Source of the DNA: Afipia sp.
GTDB taxonomy: Bacteria; Pseudomonadota; Alphaproteobacteria; Rhizobiales; Xanthobacteraceae
Direction of reading: 5' to 3'
NCBI GenBank assembly: GCA_017308575.1
Contig: JAFKEQ010000003.1
Location: 620,001 to 684,000, forward strand
Length of the DNA: 64,000 bases
Shown: positions 1-8,184 of the stretch, piece by piece
How the letters are laid out: each line of letters opens with the position of its first letter
Position numbering within the stretch: position 1 is the stretch's first letter
Notes under the pieces: model-generated
The model's input: only the letters and a program-made list of their open reading frames with translations
The model's database searches: none
What the model was told of the DNA's origin: nothing
Program-made: the position numbers and the translations under genes

Positions 1-300
1 CGGCGCTGGGCGCGGGACCTGGGCCGTATTGCTGTTCGGCGGAGCAGCCGGCGTGGTCTGTGCGGTTGGCGTCGTCTCAGGCGATGTGCTGGATGAGTTC
101 AGTCCATAGAACACCACGCCGAGGATCGCCACCAGCGCGATTGCGAACAGAGCAATGCGTCCACCACTGGCCGGTCCTTCCGCCAGTTCCGGATCGGCCT
201 GAAGCTCATAATCCATTTGCTCGGCCCTGCGGCGTGCGGCATCGTTGCTGACTGGATCTGCTGCGCCGTAGGGATCGTTGGGATTGCGTTCGATTGCCAT
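1..300 (-). CDS. Small single-pass membrane protein, partial (runs off left edge)
   Basis: An open frame runs without a stop from an ATG at 300 to the window edge, so at least 100 residues are visible and the C-terminus is missing. The protein has a polar N-terminus of about 50 residues rich in Asn, Asp, Arg and Glu (start MAIERNPNDPYG), one hydrophobic segment at about residues 53-68 (IALFAIALVAILGVVFYG), then a Ser/Thr/Pro/Ala-rich low-complexity tail. I do not recognise a family. The layout matches that of the neighbouring gene at 394-624 on the same strand, so the two may be distant paralogues. The tail is probably periplasmic, but topology is inferred. Confidence 0.7.
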   Translation of the reverse strand, partial: MAIERNPNDPYGAADPVSNDAARRRAEQMDYELQADPELAEGPASGGRIALFAIALVAILGVVFYGLNSSSTSPETTPTAQTTPAAPPNSNTAQVPRPAP

Positions 301-393
301 GGTCGTTTCTCCAGTTGTACCTGAGATAACAATCACCAGCGGGACGAGACGTTCCGGTTCCAATGGACCGGATGTCCGAAAGGTGCCGGGGTA

Positions 394-624
394 TTAGCGG
401 TCCGTGATCGTCTGTCCGGTCGTGACCTGTGAACTCGGCACGTCATGGGGCACGGGGTTCATGTGAGACAGAACCAAGGCGATAACCACCAGAATGGCGA
501 CGCCGATGACAGCCTTGAGCGGCTTACCCTGATTGTTCGGTCCGAAGTTCTCGCTGCGATCCGACGTATTTACGTCGCCACGATCCAGATCAGATAACCA
601 GTTACTCTCAGGGATGCGGGTCAT
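394..624 (-). CDS. Small single-pass membrane protein, 76 aa
   Basis: This encodes 76 residues with one clear membrane segment at about residues 38-54 (AVIGVAILVVIALVLSH), a polar N-terminus and a short Thr/Ser-rich C-terminus. The ATG at 624 is preceded on the minus strand by GGAGGAATTGCAAC, an excellent ribosome-binding site. A GGAAC-N17-CGTT pair lies about 60 bases upstream (683-708) and would suit an EcfG-type stress sigma factor. No family is recognised. The partial gene at 1-300 follows on the same strand with a 93-base gap, and both could be made together under stress. Confidence 0.75.
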   Translation of the reverse strand: MTRIPESNWLSDLDRGDVNTSDRSENFGPNNQGKPLKAVIGVAILVVIALVLSHMNPVPHDVPSSQVTTGQTITDR

Positions 625-682
625 GTTGCAATTCCTCCGCTTGGTCTGCTGCCCGTTGAGATCGATTCAGCGTATCGGAGAC

Positions 683-708
683 AACGGTTTCGGCCATAAT
701 CCCGTTCC
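683..708 (-). promoter_or_regulatory. Candidate EcfG (general stress) promoter
   Basis: On the minus strand GGAAC (704-708) is followed after 17 bases by CGTT (683-686). The alphaproteobacterial EcfG consensus, from general knowledge, is GGAAC-N16/17-CGTT. It points at the membrane protein gene starting at 624. The rest of 625-965 shows no convincing gene. Confidence 0.4.
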
Positions 709-965
709 CTGATAGCCTTGCGCCGGATGGCGGGCAGGGATGCGCGAGCCGTTCGCTGGCGCAGTACCGCAATGTCGTTTCGGCAGCGGGGCGGCAAGCG
801 ACATAACAAGTCGCTGTCATGGGGTCGATAAGCTGAAAATTGCTTTCAGAAACAAAGGTCTGATGTTTGCGATTTATGATGCAAGGAGGGCGAAAAGCGA
901 CATAGACTGGTTCTAATCAGACTCGTTCACGACAGAACAAGAGCCCGGCAAAGAGGCAGAGAATT

Positions 966-3900
966 ATGGGAATCAACCAAGGGCCGATCAGTCTCGACCA
1001 GAAGTACACGCAGGCATCGGGACATGTCTTTCTGACCGGTATTCAGGCGCTGGTCCGCCTTCCGATGGCGCAGGTGCGCCGCGACCGGGCAGCCGGTCTG
1101 AACACGGCGGGATTCATCACCGGCTATCGCGGATCGCCGCTTGGCGGCTACGACCAGCAGCTTCACGCCGCGCGCAAGCATCTCGAACAGTACAACGTCA
1201 AATTTCAGCCGGGCGTGAACGAGGATCTTGCCGCGACCGCGATCTGGGGTTCGCAGCAGCTCAATCTGTCGCCCGGCGCGAAGTACGACGGCATCACCGG
1301 CATCTGGTATGGCAAGGGACCGGGCGTCGATCGCTGCGGTGACGTTTTCCGTCACGGCAACGCAGCGGGGTCGGCCAAGAACGGCGGCGTCCTGTGCCTT
1401 GCAGGCGACGACCACGGGGCGAAATCCTCCACCGTGCCGCACCAGTCGGACCATGCCTTTATCTCCGCGCTGATGCCGTATCTCTATCCCTCGAGCATCC
1501 ACGAGATGATCGAGATGGGTCTGCTCGGCATCGCGATGTCACGCTATTCCGGCTGCTGGGTCGGGATGAAGGTCATCACCGAAACGGTGGAGACCACAGC
1601 GGAAATCGATCTCACCGACGAGATGACGCCGTTCGTCATTCCGACCGATTTTGAGATGCCGCCGGGCGGGCTCAATCTGCGCTGGCCCGACGACCGCTAT
1701 GCGCAGGACCGCCGCCTGCAGGACTACAAGGGTTTCGCGGCGGTGGCGTTTGCGCGCGCCAACCGGATCAACCGCGTCACCATGGATTCGCCGAATGCGC
1801 GCTTTGGCATCATGGCCTCCGGCAAGAGCTACGAGGACATCCGGCAGGCGCTGCGCGAACTCGGCATCACGCCGGAGGTTGCTGCCAAGATCGGTCTGCG
1901 TCTTTACAAGATCGGCATGCCGTGGCCGCTGGAGCCGGAAGGCGTGCGGCAGTTCGCCGTCGGTCTTGAGGAAATCTTCATCGTCGAAGAGCGCCGTGAG
2001 ATCGTTGAGAACCAGGTCAAGCAGGAGCTGTTCAACTGGCGCGATGATGTACGGCCGCGCATCGTCGGCAAGATGGATCATCACGACAAACGCTTCCTGC
2101 CGTTTGCGGAAGAATTGAGTGTTGCATCGCTCGCGACCTCGCTGACCGAGCGATTGCTGCAGCTCGATCTCAATCCCGAGATCGTGGCGATGCTGCGCGC
2201 CAAGGCGGACTGGTTCAATGGCCGTCAGGCGACGCAGGTGCAGGCCATCGCGCCGGTGACGCGCACGCCGTATTTCTGCTCGGGCTGTCCGCACAACACC
2301 TCGACCAAGGTGCCGGAGGGCAGCCGCGCCATGGCGGGCATCGGCTGTCACTTCATGTCGCTATGGATGGACCGCAACACCGAGACTTTTACGCACATGG
2401 GCGGCGAGGGCGTGCCGTGGGTCGGCATCGCGCCATTCACCAACGAAAAACATATCTTCGCCAATCTCGGCGACGGCACTTACTTCCATTCCGGAAGCCT
2501 CGCGATCCGTCAGGCGATCGCCTCGAAGGCGAACATCACCTACAAGATTCTCTACAACGACGCCGTCGCGATGACCGGCGGTCAGAAGCATGACGGCGAG
2601 CTCTCGCCGCAACAGATCACCTTCCAGCTTCACAGCGAAGGCATCCGCGAAATCTGGCTGGTCTCGGAAGATCCCGATGCCTATCCGGCGGGCACCATCG
2701 CGCCGGGCGTCAAGCTCGCGCACCGCGACGAACTCGACAAGGTGATGAAGACGGTCCGCGAGGTGCCGGGCTGCTCCGCCATCGTGTTCGTGCAGACCTG
2801 CGCGGCCGAAAAGCGCCGCCGCCGCAAGCGCGGCCTGATGGAAGATCCTAACAAGCGCCTGTTTATCAACTCCGCGGTCTGCGAAGGGTGCGGCGACTGC
2901 TCGGTGCAGTCGAACTGCATCTCGGTGGAGCCGCTGGAGACCGAACTCGGCCGCAAGCGCACCATCAATCAGTCGAGCTGCAACAAGGACTATTCCTGCG
3001 TGAAGGGATTCTGTCCGTCCTTCGTCACGATTGAAGGCGGCACCTTGCGCAAGCGCGCGCCGGTCGCGCTTGACGATCTCGGCGATCTTCCGCCACCGCC
3101 CACCATGGCGTCGCTGGACCGGCCCTACAACATCGCTGTCGGCGGTGTCGGCGGCACCGGCGTGCTGACTATCGGCGCGCTGCTCGGCATGGCCGCGCAT
3201 ATCGAGGGCAAGGCCAGCATGATCCTCGACATGTCCGGTCTCGCGCAGAAGGGTGGCGCGGTGCTCAGCCATGTGCGTCTGTCGAAGAACACGGCGGATG
3301 TGACATGCTCGCGCATCGTCACCGGTACGGCGGACCTTTTGATCGCTGCCGACGAAGTGGTGGCCGTCGCCAAGGAAACGATTTCGCTGGCGGAATCCTC
3401 GCGCACCCACGGCATCATCAATACGCATCTGATCCCGATCGCGGATTTCATCATGAACCGCGACTTCGATTTCAAGCGCGGCAAGGTCAACCTCGTGCTG
3501 GAAAATGCATTGAGGAAGGATTCGTCGTTCCTCGATTTCACCAAGCCCGCTGAAACGCTGCTCGGAGACTCGATCGCCACCAACATGATGATGATGGGCT
3601 TTGCCTATCAGAGAGGCCTGCTGCCGGTCGGTGCCGAAGCCATCGAGCAGGCGATCGAACTCAACGGCGTGTCGATCAAGATGAACACGCAGGCCTTCCG
3701 GCTTGGCCGCCTTGCGGCTCATGATCCGGCGCGGCTGGCGTCGATGATGAAGGGCGACGAGCATGAAGCGCCAAAGACGCTTGACCAGATGTCGCTGGAC
3801 GAAGTCATCGCCCATCGCTCGCAACTGCTGACCGATTATCAGAACGCAGCCTATGGCGCGCGCTATCGCAACCTGGTGGATCAGGTGCGCAAGATCGCGT

Positions 3901-4457
3901 TCGACGGCGGCTATGGTGAAGCGCTGCCGCGCGCGGTGGCGATCAACTACGCCAAGCTGCTGGCATACAAGGACGAGTATGAAGTGGCGCGGCTTTATAC
4001 CGATGGCCGCTTTGCCGAGAATCTCGCGAAGCAGTTCGACGGCGATTTCAAGATCAGCTTTAACCTTGCGCCGCCGATCCTGCAGAGCGGTGTCGATGCG
4101 TTGGGCCGTCCGAAGAAGCGGGTGTTCGGCGCGTGGATGCTGCCGGTGTTCCGCACCATGGCGAAATTCCGCTTCCTGCGTGGAACGCTGTTCGACCCGT
4201 TCAGCTACAGCGAGGACCGCAAGCTCGAGCGCAACCTGATCAAGGGCTATGAGCAGGATGTGGTCACGGCGGTGAAACTGCTGTCGCCCAAGACCCACGA
4301 TATCGCCGTGGAGCTGCTGTCGTTGCCCGACCAGATTCGCGGTTACGGTCCGGTCAAGGATGCCTCGGTCGCGAAGGCCAAGGCTCGATACGAGCAACTG
4401 GCCAAGGATCTGGTCGATCCGCCGCCGCTGGTCGCCCCGCAGATCGCGGCGGAATAG
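966..4457 (+). CDS. Indolepyruvate:ferredoxin oxidoreductase, fused alpha/beta type
   Basis: The 1163-residue protein is the single-chain form of the TPP- and iron-sulfur-dependent 2-keto acid:ferredoxin oxidoreductases, which decarboxylate aryl pyruvates to aryl-acetyl-CoA. The N-terminal part carries the pyruvate-binding region. The TPP site is near residues 502-540 (GDGTYFHSG, then NDAVAMTGGQ). A ferredoxin-like cysteine cluster lies near residues 638-690 (VCEGCGDCSVQSNC, then CNKDYSCVKGFC). The C-terminal gamma-type domain begins near 723 (VGGVGGTGVLTIG). The length fits the fused alphaproteobacterial enzymes. The ATG at 966 has AAGAGG nine bases upstream. It heads a same-strand run of CoA-thioester genes. 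The true substrate (aromatic or branched keto acid) cannot be read from sequence. Confidence 0.93.
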   Translation: MGINQGPISLDQKYTQASGHVFLTGIQALVRLPMAQVRRDRAAGLNTAGFITGYRGSPLGGYDQQLHAARKHLEQYNVKFQPGVNEDLAATAIWGSQQLNLSPGAKYDGITGIWYGKGPGVDRCGDVFRHGNAAGSAKNGGVLCLAGDDHGAKSSTVPHQSDHAFISALMPYLYPSSIHEMIEMGLLGIAMSRYSGCWVGMKVITETVETTAEIDLTDEMTPFVIPTDFEMPPGGLNLRWPDDRYAQDRRLQDYKGFAAVAFARANRINRVTMDSPNARFGIMASGKSYEDIRQALRELGITPEVAAKIGLRLYKIGMPWPLEPEGVRQFAVGLEEIFIVEERREIVENQVKQELFNWRDDVRPRIVGKMDHHDKRFLPFAEELSVASLATSLTERLLQLDLNPEIVAMLRAKADWFNGRQATQVQAIAPVTRTPYFCSGCPHNTSTKVPEGSRAMAGIGCHFMSLWMDRNTETFTHMGGEGVPWVGIAPFTNEKHIFANLGDGTYFHSGSLAIRQAIASKANITYKILYNDAVAMTGGQKHDGELSPQQITFQLHSEGIREIWLVSEDPDAYPAGTIAPGVKLAHRDELDKVMKTVREVPGCSAIVFVQTCAAEKRRRRKRGLMEDPNKRLFINSAVCEGCGDCSVQSNCISVEPLETELGRKRTINQSSCNKDYSCVKGFCPSFVTIEGGTLRKRAPVALDDLGDLPPPPTMASLDRPYNIAVGGVGGTGVLTIGALLGMAAHIEGKASMILDMSGLAQKGGAVLSHVRLSKNTADVTCSRIVTGTADLLIAADEVVAVAKETISLAESSRTHGIINTHLIPIADFIMNRDFDFKRGKVNLVLENALRKDSSFLDFTKPAETLLGDSIATNMMMMGFAYQRGLLPVGAEAIEQAIELNGVSIKMNTQAFRLGRLAAHDPARLASMMKGDEHEAPKTLDQMSLDEVIAHRSQLLTDYQNAAYGARYRNLVDQVRKIAFDGGYGEALPRAVAINYAKLLAYKDEYEVARLYTDGRFAENLAKQFDGDFKISFNLAPPILQSGVDALGRPKKRVFGAWMLPVFRTMAKFRFLRGTLFDPFSYSEDRKLERNLIKGYEQDVVTAVKLLSPKTHDIAVELLSLPDQIRGYGPVKDASVAKAKARYEQLAKDLVDPPPLVAPQIAAE

Positions 4458-4633
4458 CTGCGTCATTCAAAAACTGAACGCCTGTGCAATTCGTTGCGCG
4501 GCGTCAATCGGTTCGGTGCGCGACACAGGTATTCGCAGATGGCGGCTCGTTCGCCCTGCGAAACTCAAGGCGCTTGCCAAGTCCGCGCGGGCAGGTGAGA
4601 TATTCCGCAGGAGACTTCCAGCGGAGACATCTT

Positions 4634-5785
4634 TTGACAATCAAGAACAAGGCTTACATCGCCGGGATTTACGAGCATCCGACCCGGCACGCGCCCGATA
4701 AATCGACGGCGCAGCTTCATGCCGAGGTCGCCAAGGGCGCGCTCGAAGACGCCGGTCTGACCCACGCGGATGTGGACGGTTATTTCTGCGCAGGCGATGC
4801 GCCGGGCGGCATCTGGCAGATGTCCGACTATCTCGGCCTCAACAAGCTGCGTCATCTGGACTCCACCGAAACGGGTGGTTGTTCTTACATTATCGCGCTC
4901 GGCCATGCGGCCGAGGCGATCGCCGCGGGCAAATGCTCGGTCGCTTTGATCACGCTGGCCGGCAAGCCGCGTACCGGGCCAATGCCGCCGCGCGCCTACG
5001 GCCCAGAAATTGATTTTGAAATGGCCTATGGACCGACGACGCACAATGCCTACGGCATGTGCGCCATGCGGCACATGCACGATTTCGGCACCACCAGCGA
5101 ACAACTCGCGTGGGTCAAGGTCGCGGCCTCGCATCATGCGCAATACAATCCGCATGCGATGCTGCGCGATGTGGTGACGGTGGAAGACGTCGTCAATTCG
5201 CCGATCATTTCCGATCCGCTGCATCGCCTCGACTGCTGCGTCGTCTCGGACGGTGGCGGTGCGGTGATCGTCACGACGCCGGAGATTGCGAAGTCCCTGA
5301 AGCGACCGCTGGTGCGCCTGACAGGTCACGGCGAAGCGCAGAAGGGGCCGAACGGCGGCCGCAAGCTCGACCTGACTTATTCCGCCGGGGTGTGGAGCGG
5401 ACCGGCAGCCTTCGCGGAAGCCGGCATCACGCCGAAGGACATCAAGTACGCCTCGATCTACGACAGCTTCACCATCACCGTGGTGATCCAGCTCGAAGAC
5501 CTCGGCTTCTGCAAGAAGGGCGAGGGCGGAAAGTTTGTTTCCGACGGCAACCTGATTTCCGGCGTCGGCAAGCTGCCGTGGAACACCGACGGCGGCGGAT
5601 TGTGTAACAACCATCCGATCAACCGCGGCGGCATCACCAAGATCATCGAGGCGGTGCGTCAGTTGCGCGGCGAAGCCCATCCGAAGGTTCAGGTCCCGAA
5701 CTGCGATCTCGCCGTCGTGCACGGTACGGGTGGCCTGCTGGGAATTCGACATGCGGCATCGACCGCGATTCTGGAGCGCGTGTGA
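4634..5785 (+). CDS. Thiolase-superfamily protein (SCP-x/Ltp-like), non-canonical active site
   Basis: This is a thiolase-fold protein of 383 residues in the SCP-x/lipid-transfer subgroup. I prefer the TTG at 4634, which has GGAG upstream, over a longer in-frame extension to 4484 that lacks thiolase similarity. By my alignment the usual nucleophilic cysteine position is glycine, with a cysteine one residue later (TETGGCSYIIALGHAAEAIA). The C-terminal CxG motif is replaced by HGTGGLLG. The histidine of the NHP motif is kept (LCNNHPINRGG). Such proteins often act as retro-aldolases or acyl-CoA lyases with a DUF35 partner, as Ltp2 does in steroid side-chain breakdown. The stop overlaps the next gene, a DUF35 protein, by one base. 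Confidence 0.85.
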   Translation: MTIKNKAYIAGIYEHPTRHAPDKSTAQLHAEVAKGALEDAGLTHADVDGYFCAGDAPGGIWQMSDYLGLNKLRHLDSTETGGCSYIIALGHAAEAIAAGKCSVALITLAGKPRTGPMPPRAYGPEIDFEMAYGPTTHNAYGMCAMRHMHDFGTTSEQLAWVKVAASHHAQYNPHAMLRDVVTVEDVVNSPIISDPLHRLDCCVVSDGGGAVIVTTPEIAKSLKRPLVRLTGHGEAQKGPNGGRKLDLTYSAGVWSGPAAFAEAGITPKDIKYASIYDSFTITVVIQLEDLGFCKKGEGGKFVSDGNLISGVGKLPWNTDGGGLCNNHPINRGGITKIIEAVRQLRGEAHPKVQVPNCDLAVVHGTGGLLGIRHAASTAILERV

Positions 5786-6174
5786 TGACCGACAAGCCGA
5801 AATATCCCGCACCGGTGACCAATCCGGAAACCGCGCAGTTCTGGGACTCTGCCAAGCAGGGCAAGTTTCTCATCAAGCGCTGCAAGGCGTGCGGCGAACC
5901 GCATTATTTCCCGCGCTCGATCTGTCCGTTCTGTTTCTCCGACAAGACCGAATGGGAGGAGAGCAAGGGCGAGGGCGTGATCTACAGCTACAGTGTGATG
6001 CGCAAGTCGCCGACCGGACCCTACGCGACCGCTTATGTCACGCTGAACGAAGGTCCCACACTGTTCACTAACATCGTGGACTGTGATCTCGCCAGCCTGA
6101 AGATCGGTCAGCGCGTCAAGGTGGTGTTCAAGCCGACGGACGGCGCGCCGCTGCCGTTCTTTACGCCGGCGTAA
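5785..6174 (+). CDS. DUF35 Zn-ribbon/OB-fold protein, partner of the thiolase-like protein
   Basis: The 129-residue protein has a rubredoxin-like zinc ribbon near residues 34-52 (CKACGE, then SICPFC) followed by an OB-fold (GVIYSYSVMRKSPTG onwards). DUF35 proteins bind acyl-CoA and form obligate complexes with SCP-x thiolases, Ltp aldolases or MaoC hydratases. The ATG at 5785 shares one base with the upstream stop (TGATG), implying coupled translation and a stoichiometric complex. A GTG three bases earlier is also possible. Confidence 0.92.
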   Translation: MTDKPKYPAPVTNPETAQFWDSAKQGKFLIKRCKACGEPHYFPRSICPFCFSDKTEWEESKGEGVIYSYSVMRKSPTGPYATAYVTLNEGPTLFTNIVDCDLASLKIGQRVKVVFKPTDGAPLPFFTPA

Positions 6175-6184
6175 GTGCCTGCGA

Positions 6185-6290
6185 ACATCCCTCATGGTGA
6201 GGAAGCGCGCTTGCGCCGTCTCGAACCATGAGGGACAACAGCCTCATCCTTCGAAACTCCACAAGAATGCGCTCCTCGAGATGAGGAATC
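6185..6290. repeat. Intergenic palindromic repeat
   Basis: CCCTCATGGT at 6189-6198 is exactly inverted as ACCATGAGGG at 6225-6234. A related segment with CCTCATCCTTCGA and CTCGAGATGAGG follows. It belongs with the CCTCA-type palindromes seen elsewhere in this window and fills the gap before the hydratase gene. Confidence 0.7.
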
Positions 6291-6306
6291 GAAAACGAGG
6301 AAACAA

Positions 6307-7167
6307 ATGCCGATCAACTACGATGAAGTGATGGCGCTCAAGAATATCGGCCAGAAATATTCATGGACCGATCGCGAAGTGATGCTTTACGCCTACGGCA
6401 TCGGCATGGGCGCTGATCCGATGGATCAGAATGAACTGTCCTTCGTCAACGAGGGCTATTACACGCCGCGTGAACTCAAGGTGGTGCCGACCTACGCATC
6501 CGTAGCTGCCTGGGGCGCGAGCGCAGGGCATATCGACGTCAACCGCGTGATGGTGGTCGATGGTGAACGCGATATCACCTTCCACAAGCCGCTGCCGGTG
6601 AAGGCGAACATCACGGCCGATTCCAGCATTCTCGGCGTGTTCGACAAGGGCAAAGACAAGGGCGCGGTGATTCTGCGCGAGACGGTGCTGCGGGACGAGC
6701 AGGGGGATGCGCTGGCGACGCTGGTCGCATCGCAGTTCGCCCGCGGCGACGGAGGTTTCGGCGGCCCGTCGGAAGGTCAGCCAGAGCCGCATCCGATTCC
6801 GAAGCGCGCGCCGGACATGACCGTCGATATCTCGACGCGTCCGGATCAGGCACTGATCTACCGGCTTTGCGGCGACCGCAATCCGCTGCACAGCGATCCC
6901 GAATTCGCGAAGAAGGCCGGTTTTGACCGCCCGATCCTGCATGGCATGTGCACCTACGGCCTGAGTTGCCGCGCTGTGCTGCAGACCTACGCGGATTACG
7001 ATCCGCTGGCGTTCCGGCAACACGCGGTGCGCTTCTCCGCGCCGGTATTTCCGGGCGAAACGGTCTCGTTCGATCTGTGGAAGGATGGCAACGTGATTTC
7101 CATCGAAGGGCGCGTCAAAAGCCGCGGCGTGACGGTGATCAGGAACGGCAAAACGGTTCTTTCCTGA
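6307..7167 (+). CDS. MaoC-family double hot-dog enoyl-CoA hydratase (hydratase-2 type)
   Basis: The protein has 286 residues with two hot-dog repeats, as in eukaryotic hydratase-2. The second repeat carries the family signature near residues 182-205 (YRLCGDRNPLHSDPEFAKKA), whose Asp and His activate water for addition to 2-trans-enoyl-CoA, giving (R)-3-hydroxyacyl-CoA. The start has GAGG six bases upstream. It follows the thiolase-like/DUF35 pair on the same strand after a repeat-bearing gap, so hydration followed by thiolysis or retro-aldol cleavage is a natural reading. The substrate is unknown. Confidence 0.92.
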   Translation: MPINYDEVMALKNIGQKYSWTDREVMLYAYGIGMGADPMDQNELSFVNEGYYTPRELKVVPTYASVAAWGASAGHIDVNRVMVVDGERDITFHKPLPVKANITADSSILGVFDKGKDKGAVILRETVLRDEQGDALATLVASQFARGDGGFGGPSEGQPEPHPIPKRAPDMTVDISTRPDQALIYRLCGDRNPLHSDPEFAKKAGFDRPILHGMCTYGLSCRAVLQTYADYDPLAFRQHAVRFSAPVFPGETVSFDLWKDGNVISIEGRVKSRGVTVIRNGKTVLS

Positions 7168-7251
7168 TGGCCCAGACCGGGGGAGATTTTCTCTCCAAGG
7201 CCGGTTATAAAGCCATCCGCATAACCCCCGCCGACGAGAGATACCCCGGAC

Positions 7252-8184
7252 ATGAAGCTGACCCCTGATGCGAGCGGCACTTTTGCCATTGCCCCGACCC
7301 CGTTCCACGACGATGGCCGTATCGATTTCGATTCGATCGACCGGCTGAGCGATTTTTACGGCGAGGTTGGCTGCAACGGCGTCACCGTGCTCGGCATTCT
7401 TGGCGAAGCGCCGAAAATGGAAGCCGATGAATCGCTCGCGGTCGCAACGCGCTTCATCAAGAGGGCGAAGGACAAGCAGATCATTGTCGGCGTTTCGGCG
7501 CCGGGCTTCGCGCAGATGCGCACGCTGGCGCGTGCGTCGATGGATGCAGGGGCTGCCGCCGTCATGATCGCGCCGCCGCCGCATCTGCGGACTGACGACC
7601 AGATCACCGGCTATTTCAGGCAGGCCACTGAGGCTATCGGCACGGATATTCCATGGGTGCTGCAGGACTATCCGTTGACGCTGACGGTTGTCATGACACC
7701 GGCGGTCATCCGCAAGATCATCATGGACAGTCCATCTTGCGTGATGCTCAAGCATGAAGACTGGCCGGGGCTGGAAAAGATTTCGACGCTGCGTGGTTTC
7801 CAGAAGGATGGATCGCTCAAGCCGATCTCGATCCTTGTCGGCAATGGCGGCCTGTTCCTCGACTTCGAGATGGAACGCGGTGTGGACGGCGCGATGACCG
7901 GCTACGCATTCCCGGACATGCTGGTGGATGTGGTCAATCTGTCGAAGGCCGGCAAGCGCGATGCGGCTCATGATCTGTTCGACGCGCATCTGCCGTTGAT
8001 CCGTTACGAGCAGCAGCCGGGCGTTGGCCTCGCTGTGCGCAAATACGTTCTGAAGAAGCGCGGCAAGATCGCATCCGACGCGCAGCGCAAGCCGGGATCG
8101 AGCATGAGCGCGCTGGCGTGCAGCGAGGTTGAATACCTGCTGTCGCGCGTTGCGCGTTTCGACAAGAGGGCGAATCTGGGATGA
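7252..8184 (+). CDS. DapA-family (dihydrodipicolinate synthase-like) aldolase/lyase
   Basis: A 310-residue class I aldolase-fold protein. It shows the GxxGE loop (GILGEAPKMEADE), the conserved tyrosine (VLQDYPLTLTV) and the Schiff-base lysine (CVMLKHEDWPGLEK). It is likely not the lysine-pathway DapA: it sits in a CoA/keto-acid operon, and family members of this type cleave or dehydrate diverse 2-keto acids. Its stop overlaps the start of the Nudix gene by four bases (ATGA), so the two are co-translated. The substrate is open. Confidence 0.88.
   Translation: MKLTPDASGTFAIAPTPFHDDGRIDFDSIDRLSDFYGEVGCNGVTVLGILGEAPKMEADESLAVATRFIKRAKDKQIIVGVSAPGFAQMRTLARASMDAGAAAVMIAPPPHLRTDDQITGYFRQATEAIGTDIPWVLQDYPLTLTVVMTPAVIRKIIMDSPSCVMLKHEDWPGLEKISTLRGFQKDGSLKPISILVGNGGLFLDFEMERGVDGAMTGYAFPDMLVDVVNLSKAGKRDAAHDLFDAHLPLIRYEQQPGVGLAVRKYVLKKRGKIASDAQRKPGSSMSALACSEVEYLLSRVARFDKRANLG

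Noticed and set aside
608..697. 29-codon ORF overlapping the start of the 76-aa membrane protein gene, with AGGGA upstream
   Set aside because: Its start lies within the candidate EcfG promoter, so it would precede the transcript. No other support.
902..917. Partial dyad ATAGA-CTGG-TTCTAAT before the oxidoreductase gene, resembling an iron-control (ICE) box
   Set aside because: The symmetry is imperfect and I could not match it to a consensus with confidence; it may deserve a motif scan.
2361..4466. 701-codon open frame on the minus strand
   Set aside because: It is antisense to the indolepyruvate oxidoreductase gene, has Arg/His-rich low-complexity content and no domain. Long shadows are expected at this GC content.
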